NCBI GenBank assembly: GCA_036506175.1
Contig: DASXSE010000100.1
Location: 1 to 38,703 of the forward strand
Length of the DNA: 38,703 bases
Direction of reading: 5' to 3'
Source: JAIBJP01 sp036506175
GTDB lineage: Bacteria > Actinomycetota > Thermoleophilia > Gaiellales > Gaiellaceae
Shown here: piece after piece, positions 22,971 to 31,861 of the stretch
Layout: the number at the start of each line of letters is the position of its first letter
Numbering within the stretch: position 1 is the stretch's first letter
Position numbers and translations under genes: made by a program
Notes under the pieces: model-generated
What the model was told of the DNA's origin: nothing
Databases searched by the model: none
What the model saw: only the letters and a program-made list of their open reading frames with translations

Positions 22971-24104
22971 GTGGCAGGCGTGACGGACGTCCTGCTGATC
23001 CTGTGGGTGGCGATCTTCGCCGTGCAGGGTGCGTACCGCGGCCTCATCGCGCAGGCCCTTTCCCTCGTCGGCCTGGCGATTGGGGCTCTCGCCGGATCGT
23101 GGGTCGCGCCGCACCTCCTCCCGGAGAACTCCGGGTGGCTCTCGTTTGCCAGTCTCGTGGGCGCGGTTGTCGGGGCAGCGTTGCTCGGAGCCGCGGGCGC
23201 GTCGGTCGCGGAGGCGCCTCGGCGATTTCTCGCCTTTCGACCGGGTCTACGGTTTCTCGATTCTGCGGGCGGAGCCGTTTTGGGCGGCGCGCTCGGGCTC
23301 GGCCTCGCGTGGCTCGTCGCGGTCGTCGCTCTCCACCAGCCTGGCCTTGGCTTTCGCAAGGCCGTTCGAGACTCCGAGATCCTCCCGAAACTCATGCGCG
23401 CCGTCCCGCCGGACCGCGTGCTGCAGGCCCTCAACCGCTTCGATCCCTTCCCCGAGCTAACGTTGGGAGGCGGCCCGCTTCCCCCGCCAGATCAGAGCGT
23501 CCTCGAGACAGCCGGCGCCAAAGCGGCGGCTGGGAGCGTGGTCAAGATCCACGGGACAGCGTGCGGGCTGGGGACCGAGGGGTCCGGCTGGGTCGTACGG
23601 CGCGGCCTCGTGGCGACAAACGCGCACGTGATTGCAGGCGAGCATGACACGCGCGTGCTGGCCCCAAGCGGGCAGACGCTCGACGCGACGCCGGTATACG
23701 TGGATGCGCACAACGACGTCGCGCTGCTCAGCGCGCCGTCGCTCTCGGTTGCGCCTCTCGATGTCGCGCAGGACGGCTCCTTCCCGAAAGCCGTCGTGAT
23801 TCTGGGCTATCCGCGTGACGGCCCATTGAAGGCGGCCGCCGCGACGGCTGGCGCCCCGCGCGTGGTGATCGCGCCGGATGCCTACGATCGGAAGATGGGC
23901 ACGCGCACGGTCGTCCCTCTGCGTGGGAGGGTGCAGCCGGGCAACAGCGGTGGACCGGTCGTCGACAAGCGTGGGGCGGTCGTCGCGATGGTCTTCGCCG
24001 GAGCGAAGCGGGGCCCGAGTGGCTTCGCGGTCCCGGTAGAGCTGGTCGAGCGGGGCGTTTCGACGCGGCTGCACCCGGTCTCGTCCGGTCCCTGCGTGGA
24101 CTAG
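22971..24104 (+). CDS. MarP-like membrane serine protease (CvpA plus trypsin domain)
   Basis: 377 residues. The first 165 form a CvpA-type membrane domain with about four helices; the rest is a trypsin-like protease outside the membrane. The triad is readable as His219 (TNAHV), Asp249 (AHNDVALL) and Ser326 (PGNSGGPV). Two cysteines, Cys198 just before the protease core and Cys375 at the extreme C-terminus, match the position of the redox-sensitive disulfide in Mycobacterium tuberculosis MarP (Rv3671c), which serves acid and oxidative-stress resistance. GTG at 22971, 15 bases after leuS and without a clear ribosome site. Substrate unknown. Confidence 0.86.
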   Translation: MAGVTDVLLILWVAIFAVQGAYRGLIAQALSLVGLAIGALAGSWVAPHLLPENSGWLSFASLVGAVVGAALLGAAGASVAEAPRRFLAFRPGLRFLDSAGGAVLGGALGLGLAWLVAVVALHQPGLGFRKAVRDSEILPKLMRAVPPDRVLQALNRFDPFPELTLGGGPLPPPDQSVLETAGAKAAAGSVVKIHGTACGLGTEGSGWVVRRGLVATNAHVIAGEHDTRVLAPSGQTLDATPVYVDAHNDVALLSAPSLSVAPLDVAQDGSFPKAVVILGYPRDGPLKAAAATAGAPRVVIAPDAYDRKMGTRTVVPLRGRVQPGNSGGPVVDKRGAVVAMVFAGAKRGPSGFAVPVELVERGVSTRLHPVSSGPCVD

Positions 24105-24225
24105 TCCGGGCGTTGGAGGTGCGGTGGGCGGGCCGCAGGTGCCTCCCGCTTTTCGTTCCTGCTTCGGGCGACTCTTGGCCCAAAGCGTCGTCCACACGCG
24201 CGTTCTCGTACCCGAGCATGAAGCG

Positions 24226-24306
24226 ATGCGCCCTGCGTGCCTCACCGTCCTGCTCCCGCTCACGCTTGTGATCGGGTGCCCGACCCCGAGCGGCCCCGCT
24301 CCGTGA
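24226..24306 (+). CDS. Possible lipoprotein-like micro-ORF (26 aa)
   Basis: In the 208-base gap between the protease gene and comEA an ATG opens a 26-codon frame. It reads like a lipoprotein signal: a short basic start, a hydrophobic core (LTVLLPLTLVI) and a lipobox-like VIGC, then eight mostly Pro, Gly and Ser residues. It ends 6 bases before the comEA start. There is no good ribosome site, so it may be chance. Nothing else is recognisable in the gap. Confidence 0.2.
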   Translation: MRPACLTVLLPLTLVIGCPTPSGPAP

Positions 24307-24312
24307 CCGACC

Positions 24313-24900
24313 GTGCAGCTGCCGCAGATCTCGCGCAATCGCGCGCTCACCTACATCGCGGCGCTTCTTGTCGGTCTCACGCTCGCCGGACGCACTCTCT
24401 CTCGCGCGGACGAGCACGGAGCAGCTGCGAAGACCCCATCAGTTCCGCTGCGGGCAGAAGCCGCCCCGGTCCGAAAGGTGCTTGTCCACGTCGTCGGAGC
24501 GGTGCGCAAGCCCGGCCTCTATCGGCTCGACGAGGGGAGCCGGATCGACGACGCGGTGCGCGCCGCCGGCGGCGCCAAGCGAAAGGCTGACCTTCAAGCG
24601 ATCAACCTGGCTGCCCCCGTCGCCGACGGGCAGCAGATCACGGTGCCCGTGCGTGGCAATCCCGGAAGTGGCGCGGCGGCGGCCGTCGCTCCCGGGAAGC
24701 CGACCGGCCAGCCGGTTCATCTGAATACCGCAACGCTCGAGGAGCTCGACTCGTTGCCCGGCATCGGGCCCGTCACGGCCCAAAAGATCCTCGACTACCG
24801 AACGGAGCACGGCGCCTTCGCCTCGGTTGACGAGCTCGACGCGGTTCCGGGAATCGGGCCCGCGCGCCTCGCCGAGCTGAAGAAGGTGGTGCAGCTTTGA
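24313..24900 (+). CDS. comEA: Competence DNA-binding protein ComEA
   Basis: Membrane-anchored receptor that binds double-stranded DNA outside the cell for uptake. 195 residues: N-terminal membrane helix (about 12-26), an SLBB domain (about 56-113, VVGAVRKPGLYRL), a Pro/Ala/Gly linker and a C-terminal double helix-hairpin-helix (about 132-194) with LNTATLEELDSLPGIG and VPGIGPARLAEL. GTG at 24313. The stop overlaps the comEC start (TTGA). Confidence 0.92.
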   Translation: MQLPQISRNRALTYIAALLVGLTLAGRTLSRADEHGAAAKTPSVPLRAEAAPVRKVLVHVVGAVRKPGLYRLDEGSRIDDAVRAAGGAKRKADLQAINLAAPVADGQQITVPVRGNPGSGAAAAVAPGKPTGQPVHLNTATLEELDSLPGIGPVTAQKILDYRTEHGAFASVDELDAVPGIGPARLAELKKVVQL

Positions 24901-27173
24901 GCCTGCTCGCCCGAGTTCCGGCTCCGCATCTCCTCGCAGGCGCCTCGTGTGGCGGTTTGGCGCTTTCCGTTTCGGCGCGCGCGCCGGGCCGACCCGTCCT
25001 GCTCCTTGCGCTCGTGCTGGGCTGTGCGGCCTTCTTCTTCCGCGAAGTACGCGTTGCTGTCCTGGCCATCGCGTTCCTTCTCGCCGGATGGTCGTGGGGA
25101 ACGGCCAGGCTCGGCCAACTCGATCGGACCGTCCTCCGCTCAGAAGTCGGTCGAGTCAGTGCGGCTCGCCTCGAGGTGACCGGTCCTGCCCGCCGCACGT
25201 CTTTCGAGGTGCGCGTACCGGTGCGAGTCCTCCGCTTCGGACGGCGCTCGACGGATGAGCGATCTCGCCTCGACCTCCCGCACGGCCGAGCACCCCCGCC
25301 GGGTGCCATCCTCGAGGTCGTCGCGCGCATCGAGCGCCCGCACGGGCCCGACCGGGGCGGCTTCGACGAGGCGTCATACCTGCGTAGGCAGGGCATACAC
25401 GTCGTGCTCTCGGCCGGATCCTTCCGCGTCGTGGGTCGGCGCGGTGGGCTCGCCGGGACGTTGGACAAGCTGCGCGCGTCCGTTTCGGCGTCCCTAGCCC
25501 CGGGAGTGAGGGGCGAACGGCGGGCGGTCATCGCTGGGATCCTGCTCGGCGAGGACGAAGGTCTTTCGCCGGGCTTGCAGGACAGCTTCCGGACTTCCGG
25601 CCTCTATCACCTCCTCGCGGTGTCCGGACAGAACGTCGCCTACGTCGTCGGCGGGGCTCTTCTCCTTGCCTGGCTACTCGGGCTCCCGCGCGCGCTCGGC
25701 CACGCCGCCGCACTGATCGGTGTCGTCGGCTATGTGGGCGCAGTCGGTTGGCAGCCGTCCGTCGTCCGCGCGGGGGTTGCAGGGAGCCTCGCGTCGCTTG
25801 CTTGGCTCTGCGGGCGCGCGCGTGACCGTTGGTATTTCCTCCTCGTCGGAGCCGCGGTCCTCCTCGGCTGGAATCCCTACTCGCTCCTCGACCCCGGGTT
25901 CCAGCTCTCGTTTGCTGCGGTCGGCGCGATCTTCGTGCTCGTACCGCGGCTCCAGGAGTGGCTCGAGGGCTATCCGGTCCCGACGCAGCTCGCGGGCGTG
26001 CTCGCCGTCTCGACGGCGTGCGGCGCCGTCACCGCGCCGATCCTCCTCATCCGTTTCGGCTATGTGCCGGTGTATTCGGTCGCGAGCAACGCGCTCGCCG
26101 CACCGGTCGTCGCACCGCTGCTCGGGCTCTCCTTGGCCTGCGCGGTGCTCAACCCGGTCTTGCCACCCGCGGCGGCGTCGCTCGCCTGGACGAATGGATG
26201 GCTGGCGGCATATCTCGCGGGCGTGGCGCGGCTCTTCGGCGATCTGCCGCATGCGCGCCTGGCGTCCTGGAAGGCAGCCGCCTTGATTGCTGCCGCCGTT
26301 GCCGTCTGCGTCGCCTTGGCGCGCCTACGTCTGCTCCGTGGCCGTCGGGCTCCCGCGGCGATGGCGCTTCTCACTCTCGTGCTGGTCGGCTGGCGGCTTT
26401 GGCCTACGCCGGTCCCACCGCCGCCGACGGGCCTCCGCATCACGTTCCTGAACGTGGGTCAGGGCGATTCGGCCCTGATTCAGGTTCCCGAGGGCGCCGT
26501 GCTCGTCGATGAGGGCCCGCCCGAGGCACACGTCGCGCGCCAGCTCGAAGACCTCGGCGTCCATCAACTGGCGGCCGCTGTACTGACCCATCCTCAGCGG
26601 GATCACGTCGGCGGGGCCGCCGAGATCCTCGAGCGGCTTCGGGTGGGTTTCCTGCTCGATCCCGACATCCCCGGGAACAGCGTGGACGAGCGTACGGCGC
26701 GCGCAGCTGCCCGCCGTCACCGGGTGCGCATAGTCATGGCGCGTGCGGGCGAGGCGTTCCGGCTCGGCAAGCTGCGCCTGCGCGTTCTGTGGCCCGACGG
26801 GCCTGGAACCCCGGGCGAAGATCCGAATCAACACGCGGTAGTGCTCGTCGCGTCGTATGGCCGGATCGACGCTCTCCTCACCGCGGATGCAGAGTCCGAT
26901 GTCACTCTCCCGTTGCGGCCGCCCGCCGTGGAAATTCTCAAGGTCGCCCATCACGGATCATCCGACGCCGGTCTCGGAGAGTTGCTGGCACGGCTCCATC
27001 CGCGTCTGGCCGTCATCTCCGTCGGCGCCAACAACGATTACGGGCATCCAACCGCGTCCACGATCGGCACGCTCACGCACTATCGGGGTCTCACCGTCTA
27101 TCGGACCGACGAGGACGGTCGGGTGATCGTGGAGTCGGACGGTGAGCGATTCTCGGTACACACGGAGCGCTGA
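24897..27173 (+). CDS. comEC: DNA internalisation channel ComEC/Rec2
   Basis: Polytopic protein that carries single-stranded DNA into the cytoplasm. 758 residues: short hydrophobic N-terminal region, a soluble domain (about 75-170), the competence domain with the GILLGEDEGLSPG and HLLAVSGQNVAYV signature (about 215-255) and several membrane helices, then a metallo-beta-lactamase domain (about 510-758) with LNVGQGDSALI, THPQRDHVGG and VAHHGSSD. The last domain is thought to degrade the non-transported strand. TTG start overlaps comEA. No pilus genes are nearby, so uptake ability cannot be judged. Confidence 0.94.
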   Translation: MSLLARVPAPHLLAGASCGGLALSVSARAPGRPVLLLALVLGCAAFFFREVRVAVLAIAFLLAGWSWGTARLGQLDRTVLRSEVGRVSAARLEVTGPARRTSFEVRVPVRVLRFGRRSTDERSRLDLPHGRAPPPGAILEVVARIERPHGPDRGGFDEASYLRRQGIHVVLSAGSFRVVGRRGGLAGTLDKLRASVSASLAPGVRGERRAVIAGILLGEDEGLSPGLQDSFRTSGLYHLLAVSGQNVAYVVGGALLLAWLLGLPRALGHAAALIGVVGYVGAVGWQPSVVRAGVAGSLASLAWLCGRARDRWYFLLVGAAVLLGWNPYSLLDPGFQLSFAAVGAIFVLVPRLQEWLEGYPVPTQLAGVLAVSTACGAVTAPILLIRFGYVPVYSVASNALAAPVVAPLLGLSLACAVLNPVLPPAAASLAWTNGWLAAYLAGVARLFGDLPHARLASWKAAALIAAAVAVCVALARLRLLRGRRAPAAMALLTLVLVGWRLWPTPVPPPPTGLRITFLNVGQGDSALIQVPEGAVLVDEGPPEAHVARQLEDLGVHQLAAAVLTHPQRDHVGGAAEILERLRVGFLLDPDIPGNSVDERTARAAARRHRVRIVMARAGEAFRLGKLRLRVLWPDGPGTPGEDPNQHAVVLVASYGRIDALLTADAESDVTLPLRPPAVEILKVAHHGSSDAGLGELLARLHPRLAVISVGANNDYGHPTASTIGTLTHYRGLTVYRTDEDGRVIVESDGERFSVHTER

Positions 27174-27174
27174 C

Positions 27175-27180
27175 TATGCT
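27175..27180 (+). promoter_or_regulatory. Putative -10 box of holA
   Basis: TATGCT, 8 bases before the GTG at 27189, starting one base after the comEC stop. The same hexamer precedes murJ. Confidence 0.5.
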
Positions 27181-27188
27181 TGGCTGCG

Positions 27189-28160
27189 GTGTCCGAGGAC
27201 GCGCTCAAGCCCGTCTATCTCCTCACCGGCAGCGATCGCCCCAAGGTCGTCCGCGCGCTCGGACGACTGCGCGCCCGCTTCGGTGCCGAAGCCGTCGAAA
27301 CGCTCTCGGCCGACTCCGCCTCCGGGGACGAGGCCGTCGCGGCGCTGAATTCGCTGGGCCTCTTCGGGGCCGGCCGCCTCGTCGTCGTCCAAGGCGCGGA
27401 GCAATGGAAGAAGGCCGATGCCGAGGCCGTGCGCGCGTATCTCGCGACTCCGGCGCCCGGCGCCGTTCTGGCGCTCGTTGCGGACGAGACGCCCCGCGAC
27501 TCGAGCCTCGCGGGCCTGGTTGCCAAGTTCGGCGAGGTGCTCCGCTATGACGTTCCGAAGCCGAAGGATCCGTCCGTCTGGGTCCGCTCCGAATTCGAGC
27601 GTCTACAGGCCCATGCGACCGACGAGGCCGCCCGGAGGCTTGTCGAGATCGTCGGCGACGACGTCAGCACGCTGGGTCTCGAGGTGGACAAGGTCGCGAC
27701 GTGGGCCGACGGCGCGCAGATCGAGGCCCAGGACGTCGAGCTCCTTGCCGTGCCTGGAACCGGCGATCCTCCCTCGTGGGTCGTCTCCGATGCCTGGGGA
27801 AACCGGGACGTGGCAGCCGTACTCACCGCTTGCGAAGCGGAGCTCGAGCGGGGCGTCGAGCCATTCCTGATCGCGGTGCGGCTCGCCGCGCAGGTGGCGC
27901 TCGTCCGCTCAGCCCAAGCGCTCGCAGGAGAGGGACTTTCCAGCCGGGACATCGCTACCCGTTTGAAGAAGCACGAGTTCCGCGTCCGGAAAGCCCTCGC
28001 CCACGCGGAGCGCTACTCCCGGGACGAGCTCGAACTCGCGATGATCCGCTTCGCCGAGCTCGATGCCGCGCTCAAGGGCGCCAGCAGGCTCTCGTCTGAG
28101 CTCGAGCTCGAGCGCACCCTCGTCGAGGTGACGAAGTCAGCGGAGCCTGCGCGCGCCTAA
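27189..28160 (+). CDS. holA: DNA polymerase III delta subunit
   Basis: Clamp-loader subunit that opens the sliding clamp. About 323 residues, the usual size. The N-terminal domain begins PVYLLTGSD, the delta counterpart of a P-loop region without a functional ATP site, then LVVVQGAEQW and ALVADETPRDS; the C-terminal helical collar ends with the conserved pattern LEEALAELD-like (RFAELDAALKGAS). GTG at 27189 is preferred over TTG at 27180, which lies within the promoter-like box. It converges with rpsT. Confidence 0.9.
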   Translation: MSEDALKPVYLLTGSDRPKVVRALGRLRARFGAEAVETLSADSASGDEAVAALNSLGLFGAGRLVVVQGAEQWKKADAEAVRAYLATPAPGAVLALVADETPRDSSLAGLVAKFGEVLRYDVPKPKDPSVWVRSEFERLQAHATDEAARRLVEIVGDDVSTLGLEVDKVATWADGAQIEAQDVELLAVPGTGDPPSWVVSDAWGNRDVAAVLTACEAELERGVEPFLIAVRLAAQVALVRSAQALAGEGLSSRDIATRLKKHEFRVRKALAHAERYSRDELELAMIRFAELDAALKGASRLSSELELERTLVEVTKSAEPARA

Positions 28161-28175
28161 AGAGAACGAACTCTT
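28160..28175. terminator. Small convergent hairpin between holA and rpsT
   Basis: AAGAG and CTCTT with a 6-base loop in the 17-base gap between two convergent genes. The stem has only 5 pairs, so this is weak; it could serve both directions. Confidence 0.3.
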
Positions 28176-28177
28176 AC

Positions 28178-28441
28178 TTAGCTCTTCTTGCCGAAAAGGC
28201 GTGCCGCCTGAGACTTCTTGCGCGCGGCCTTGTTGGGATGGATGGCCCCGTCCGCGGCTGCCTTGTCCAGCAGCCGGACAAGCGAGCGGTGTTGCGCGCT
28301 TGCGGCGTCCTTATCCCCTCCCTCGATCGCGTCCTCGAGACGCTTGAACAGCGTCTTGGCCGTCGAGCGGTAGCGCAGGTTCTCGAGCCGCTGGCGGGCC
28401 GCTGTCTCCACGCGCCGTTTCTGCTGCTTGATGTTCGGCAT
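28178..28441 (-). CDS. rpsT: 30S ribosomal protein S20
   Basis: Primary binder of 16S rRNA. 87 residues, highly basic and helical, with the conserved MPNIKQQKRRV start and the HPNKAARKKSQAARL finish. ATG at 28441; the frame runs further upstream but this start is canonical. It is divergent from murJ; the 55-base gap holds promoter-like boxes for both. Confidence 0.97.
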   Translation of the reverse strand: MPNIKQQKRRVETAARQRLENLRYRSTAKTLFKRLEDAIEGGDKDAASAQHRSLVRLLDKAAADGAIHPNKAARKKSQAARLFGKKS

Positions 28442-28452
28442 GCCGGCCGCTG

Positions 28453-28458
28453 ATGGTA
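28453..28458 (-). promoter_or_regulatory. Putative -10 box of rpsT
   Basis: TACCAT on the minus strand, 11 bases before the ATG at 28441. It leaves room for a leader of only a few bases. Confidence 0.45.
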
Positions 28459-28483
28459 GCAGGGGCCCTTCCGGCCTCTCGCC

Positions 28484-28489
28484 TATGCT
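28484..28489 (+). promoter_or_regulatory. Putative -10 box of murJ
   Basis: TATGCT, 7 bases before the GTG at 28497. The ATG contained in it (28485) is in frame with murJ, but the box is better read as promoter. Confidence 0.5.
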
Positions 28490-28496
28490 CGCGGAC

Positions 28497-30071
28497 GTGG
28501 AACAGGACACCGGCCGCGGCCGTCGGCTCGCCTTGTCGACCGCGATCTTCGCCGCAGCCACCGCTCTCTCCCGCATCTTCGGGCTCGTCCGCGAGATCGT
28601 CGCGAAGAACTATTTCGGCGTTCGCGGCCCCATCAATGCGTTCGAGATCGCCTTCCTGATCCCGAACACGGTGCGCGCGCTGGTCGCGGATGCGGCCCTT
28701 TCCTCTGCGTTCGTACCGGTTTTCAGCGAGCTCCTCGAGAAGGGTGAGCGCGCCCGCGCCTGGCGGGTCGCTTCCACGCTCTTCTGGCTGATTCTCCTAG
28801 TGCTGGGCGGGGCGACGGTGCTCTTCATCTTTCTCGCCCCGTGGATCATGGCGCCGTTTCCCTACGAGCAGGATTTGCTCGTCGGGCTCTCGCGCGTGCT
28901 GTTCCCGATCGTCCTCCTGCTCGGGCTATCCGGGGTCGTCGTGGGCGTGCTGAACAGCTACGAGCACTTCTCCGTTCCGGCGCTCACTCCCGTCTTCTGG
29001 AACCTCGCGATCATCCTCGGCCTCGTGCTCGGGGTGCCGCGCGTCGACTCGGAGAACGGCAAGCTGTACGTCTACGCCGGCGCGATCGTCGTGGGAACGG
29101 TTCTGCAGTTCCTGTTGCCGCTTCCGTGGCTCCGCGGGCGCGACGGACGCCTGCAGTTCGTCCTCGACTGGCGTGATCCCGCCGTGCGTCGCGTGGGCGT
29201 GCTCATGCTCCCGGTCACGCTTGGCCTCGGGCTCATCAACATCAACGCCCTGATCGACGGCGTCTTCGCAGCCAAGCTGATCGACCCGCAAATCGCTCCG
29301 AGCGCGATCAACGCCGCTTTTCGCATCTACATGTTGCCGCAGGGGATCTTCTCGGTCGCTGTCGCAACCGTGCTCTTCCCTCGCCTTGCCCGCCTTGCGA
29401 CGCGCGCCGATACGGACGGATTCCGCGAGACGGTCTCGATGGGGCTGCGCCAAATCGGCTTCCTGCTCCTGCCCGCGAGCGCGATTTCGGCGGTCCTCGC
29501 AGTCCCGATCGTGCGCCTGCTCTACGAACGTGGCGCCTTTACGTCGGACCAGACCGGAGTCGTTGCCGCGGCACTCGCCGCCTTCGCTCTCGGGCTGACC
29601 TTCAACGGGACGATGCTGATGCTCAACCGCGCGTTCTTCAGCCTGCAGTCGCCGTGGATCCCGACCGCGGTCGCGCTCGGGAACCTGGGACTGAACGCGG
29701 CCCTCGACGCCCTTCTTTATCCCGTGGGCGTGTGGGGTATCCCGCTCGCGACATCGCTGGTCAACATCGGCGGGACTGCAGCACTCCTGATCGTGTTCCG
29801 CCGCCGGATGGGACGAGTCGACGGGGGGCGCATCGTTGACTCCTACCTGCGCATCGCATTCGCCTCCGCGGTCGCGGCAGGAATTGCCTTCGCTGTGTGG
29901 TTCGGGCTCGACGCGGTGGTGGGTCGCTCGCTCTTCGGACAGATCCTCTCGGTGGGAGGAGCGCTCGCCGCGGCCATCATGGTTTTCCTGGGGCTCTCCC
30001 GAGCCCTCGCCATCCGGGAGCTGAACACGCTCCTCTCGTTGCGGCGCCGATCCGCTACAACGGACGGGTAA
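28497..30071 (+). CDS. murJ: Lipid II flippase MurJ
   Basis: Moves lipid II to the outer face of the membrane for peptidoglycan assembly. About 524 residues with some 14 hydrophobic helices. Characteristic MVF-family segments are SRIFGLVREI near the N-terminus, PNTVRALVADAALSSAFVPVFSE (quoted in part: VADAALSSAFVPVF) and RLLYERGAFT in the middle. No fused MviN regulatory or kinase-like extension is present, unlike mycobacterial MviN. GTG at 28497 gives a short cytoplasmic start. The TAA stop overlaps the lepA ATG by one base. Confidence 0.94.
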   Translation: MEQDTGRGRRLALSTAIFAAATALSRIFGLVREIVAKNYFGVRGPINAFEIAFLIPNTVRALVADAALSSAFVPVFSELLEKGERARAWRVASTLFWLILLVLGGATVLFIFLAPWIMAPFPYEQDLLVGLSRVLFPIVLLLGLSGVVVGVLNSYEHFSVPALTPVFWNLAIILGLVLGVPRVDSENGKLYVYAGAIVVGTVLQFLLPLPWLRGRDGRLQFVLDWRDPAVRRVGVLMLPVTLGLGLININALIDGVFAAKLIDPQIAPSAINAAFRIYMLPQGIFSVAVATVLFPRLARLATRADTDGFRETVSMGLRQIGFLLLPASAISAVLAVPIVRLLYERGAFTSDQTGVVAAALAAFALGLTFNGTMLMLNRAFFSLQSPWIPTAVALGNLGLNAALDALLYPVGVWGIPLATSLVNIGGTAALLIVFRRRMGRVDGGRIVDSYLRIAFASAVAAGIAFAVWFGLDAVVGRSLFGQILSVGGALAAAIMVFLGLSRALAIRELNTLLSLRRRSATTDG

Positions 30072-31861
30072 TGCCGCCGCTCGACCGCATCCGCAACTTT
30101 TCCATCGTCGCGCACATCGACCACGGCAAGTCGACGCTCGCCGACCGCATCCTCGAGCTGACGGAGACGCTTTCCGAGCGCGAGATGCGCGAACAGGTCC
30201 TGGACACCATGGAGCTCGAGCGCGAGCGCGGAATCACGATCAAGGCCCAGGCAGTCCGGGTCACCTGGAAGGGCCACGAGCTCAACCTGATCGACACACC
30301 CGGGCACGTCGACTTCACCTACGAGGTCTCGCGCGCGCTCCAGGCCTGCGAGGGAGCGCTGCTCCTCGTTGATGCGGCTCAGGGAATCCAAGCGCAGACG
30401 CTAGCCAACGCCTACCTGGCAATCGAGAACGGGCTGGAGATCGTCCCCGTCGTGAACAAGATCGACCTACCGCAGGCCGATCCCGACGCGACCGCCGTCG
30501 AGTTGAGCGATCTCGTCGGCGAGAGTCCCGACCGCGTACTTCGCATCTCCGCGAAGACGGGGGAGGGCGTCGAGGCTGTCCTCGACGCGATCGTCGGGCG
30601 CATTCCTCCGCCGCAGGGACATCCGAATGCTCCCCCGCGCGCGCTCGTCTTCGACTCCGCCTACGACCAGTACCGAGGGGTCGTCGCCTTCGTGCGCGTC
30701 GTCGACGGGAGCTTTCGCACGCGCGATGGGATCAGGGCGATGGCCGCCGGCACCCGCTTCGAGGCCGAGGAACTCGGCTTCTTCTCACCCGACCGCCGCC
30801 CCACGCCGACGCTCGAGGCCGGGGAGGTGGGCTACGTCGTCACGGGTCTCAAAGACGTCAGTCGCCTTCGCGTCGGCGACACGCTGACGAGCGCGCGCGG
30901 CGGCGCGGCGGAGCCGCTGCCTGGGTACAAGGACGTCAAGCCCACCGTCTTCGCCGGTCTCTATCCAACCGACTCCGACGATTACCCGGAGCTGCGGGAC
31001 GCGCTCGAGAAGCTGAAGCTCAACGACGCCTCGCTCTTCTACGAGCCCGAGACGTCGCAGGCGCTCGGCTTCGGCTTCCGTTGCGGCTTCCTCGGCCTCC
31101 TACACATGGAAATCGTCCGCGAGCGCCTCGAGCGGGAGTTCGACCTCGACCTGCTCGTCACGGCCCCGAACGTCGCCTATCGCGTCCTGACGAAGGCCGG
31201 CCAGGAGGTCGAGGTGCACAGCCCGGCGGACATGCCGCACGAGCTGGAGCGTGTCGACGAGCCCTACATCCGCGCGACGACGATCGTCCCCAAGGACTAC
31301 GTCGGGACCGTGATGGAGCTCAACAACGACCGTCGCGGCCGCTTCCACCACCTGGAGTATCTGAGCGAGGAACGGGTGATGCTCGCGTACGATCTCCCGC
31401 TCGCCGAGGTCGTCTACGACTACTACGACCAGCTGAAGAGCCGGACGAAGGGCTATGCGAGCTTCGACTACGACCTCGTCGGCTTCGAAGAGGGCGATCT
31501 CGTCCGCCTCGACGTTCTGCTCGCCGGAGAGCCCGTCGATGCGCTCAGCCTCGTTGTCCATCGCGCGGATGCCCATGGCCGAGGGAAAGCCCTCGTCGAC
31601 CGGCTGCGTGAGGAAATTCCGCGCCAGCTGTTCGACGTGCCGGTGCAAGCGGCGATCGGCTCGCGCATCGTCGCGCGGGAGACGATCAAGGCGAAGCGCA
31701 AGGACGTGCTCGCGAAGTGTTACGGCGGTGACGTGACCCGCAAACGCAAGCTCCTCGAGCGGCAGAAGAAGGGCAAGAAGCGCATGAAGCAGGTCGGCCA
31801 GGTAGAGGTGCCGCAGGAGGCTTTCCTCGCCGTGCTCAACCTGGACGGAGACAAGCGATGA
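30071..31861 (+). CDS. lepA: Elongation factor 4 (LepA) GTPase
   Basis: Ribosome-binding GTPase, implicated in back-translocation and 30S maturation. 596 residues, standard. The P-loop AHIDHGKST (about 14-22), GITIKAQ switch, DTPGH and NKIDL motifs are followed by domain II, the EF-G-like domains and the LepA-specific C-terminus (KRKDVLAKCYGGDVTRK with the following basic helix). ATG at 30071 overlaps the murJ stop; the stop overlaps hemW (ATGA). A frame open further upstream inside murJ is not needed. Confidence 0.98.
   Translation: MPPLDRIRNFSIVAHIDHGKSTLADRILELTETLSEREMREQVLDTMELERERGITIKAQAVRVTWKGHELNLIDTPGHVDFTYEVSRALQACEGALLLVDAAQGIQAQTLANAYLAIENGLEIVPVVNKIDLPQADPDATAVELSDLVGESPDRVLRISAKTGEGVEAVLDAIVGRIPPPQGHPNAPPRALVFDSAYDQYRGVVAFVRVVDGSFRTRDGIRAMAAGTRFEAEELGFFSPDRRPTPTLEAGEVGYVVTGLKDVSRLRVGDTLTSARGGAAEPLPGYKDVKPTVFAGLYPTDSDDYPELRDALEKLKLNDASLFYEPETSQALGFGFRCGFLGLLHMEIVRERLEREFDLDLLVTAPNVAYRVLTKAGQEVEVHSPADMPHELERVDEPYIRATTIVPKDYVGTVMELNNDRRGRFHHLEYLSEERVMLAYDLPLAEVVYDYYDQLKSRTKGYASFDYDLVGFEEGDLVRLDVLLAGEPVDALSLVVHRADAHGRGKALVDRLREEIPRQLFDVPVQAAIGSRIVARETIKAKRKDVLAKCYGGDVTRKRKLLERQKKGKKRMKQVGQVEVPQEAFLAVLNLDGDKR

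Noticed and set aside
26586..26615. Damaged metallo-beta-lactamase motif in ComEC (HPQRDH)
   Set aside because: ComEC proteins commonly have HxxxDH here, for example HADQDH-like versions, so this is not a loss.
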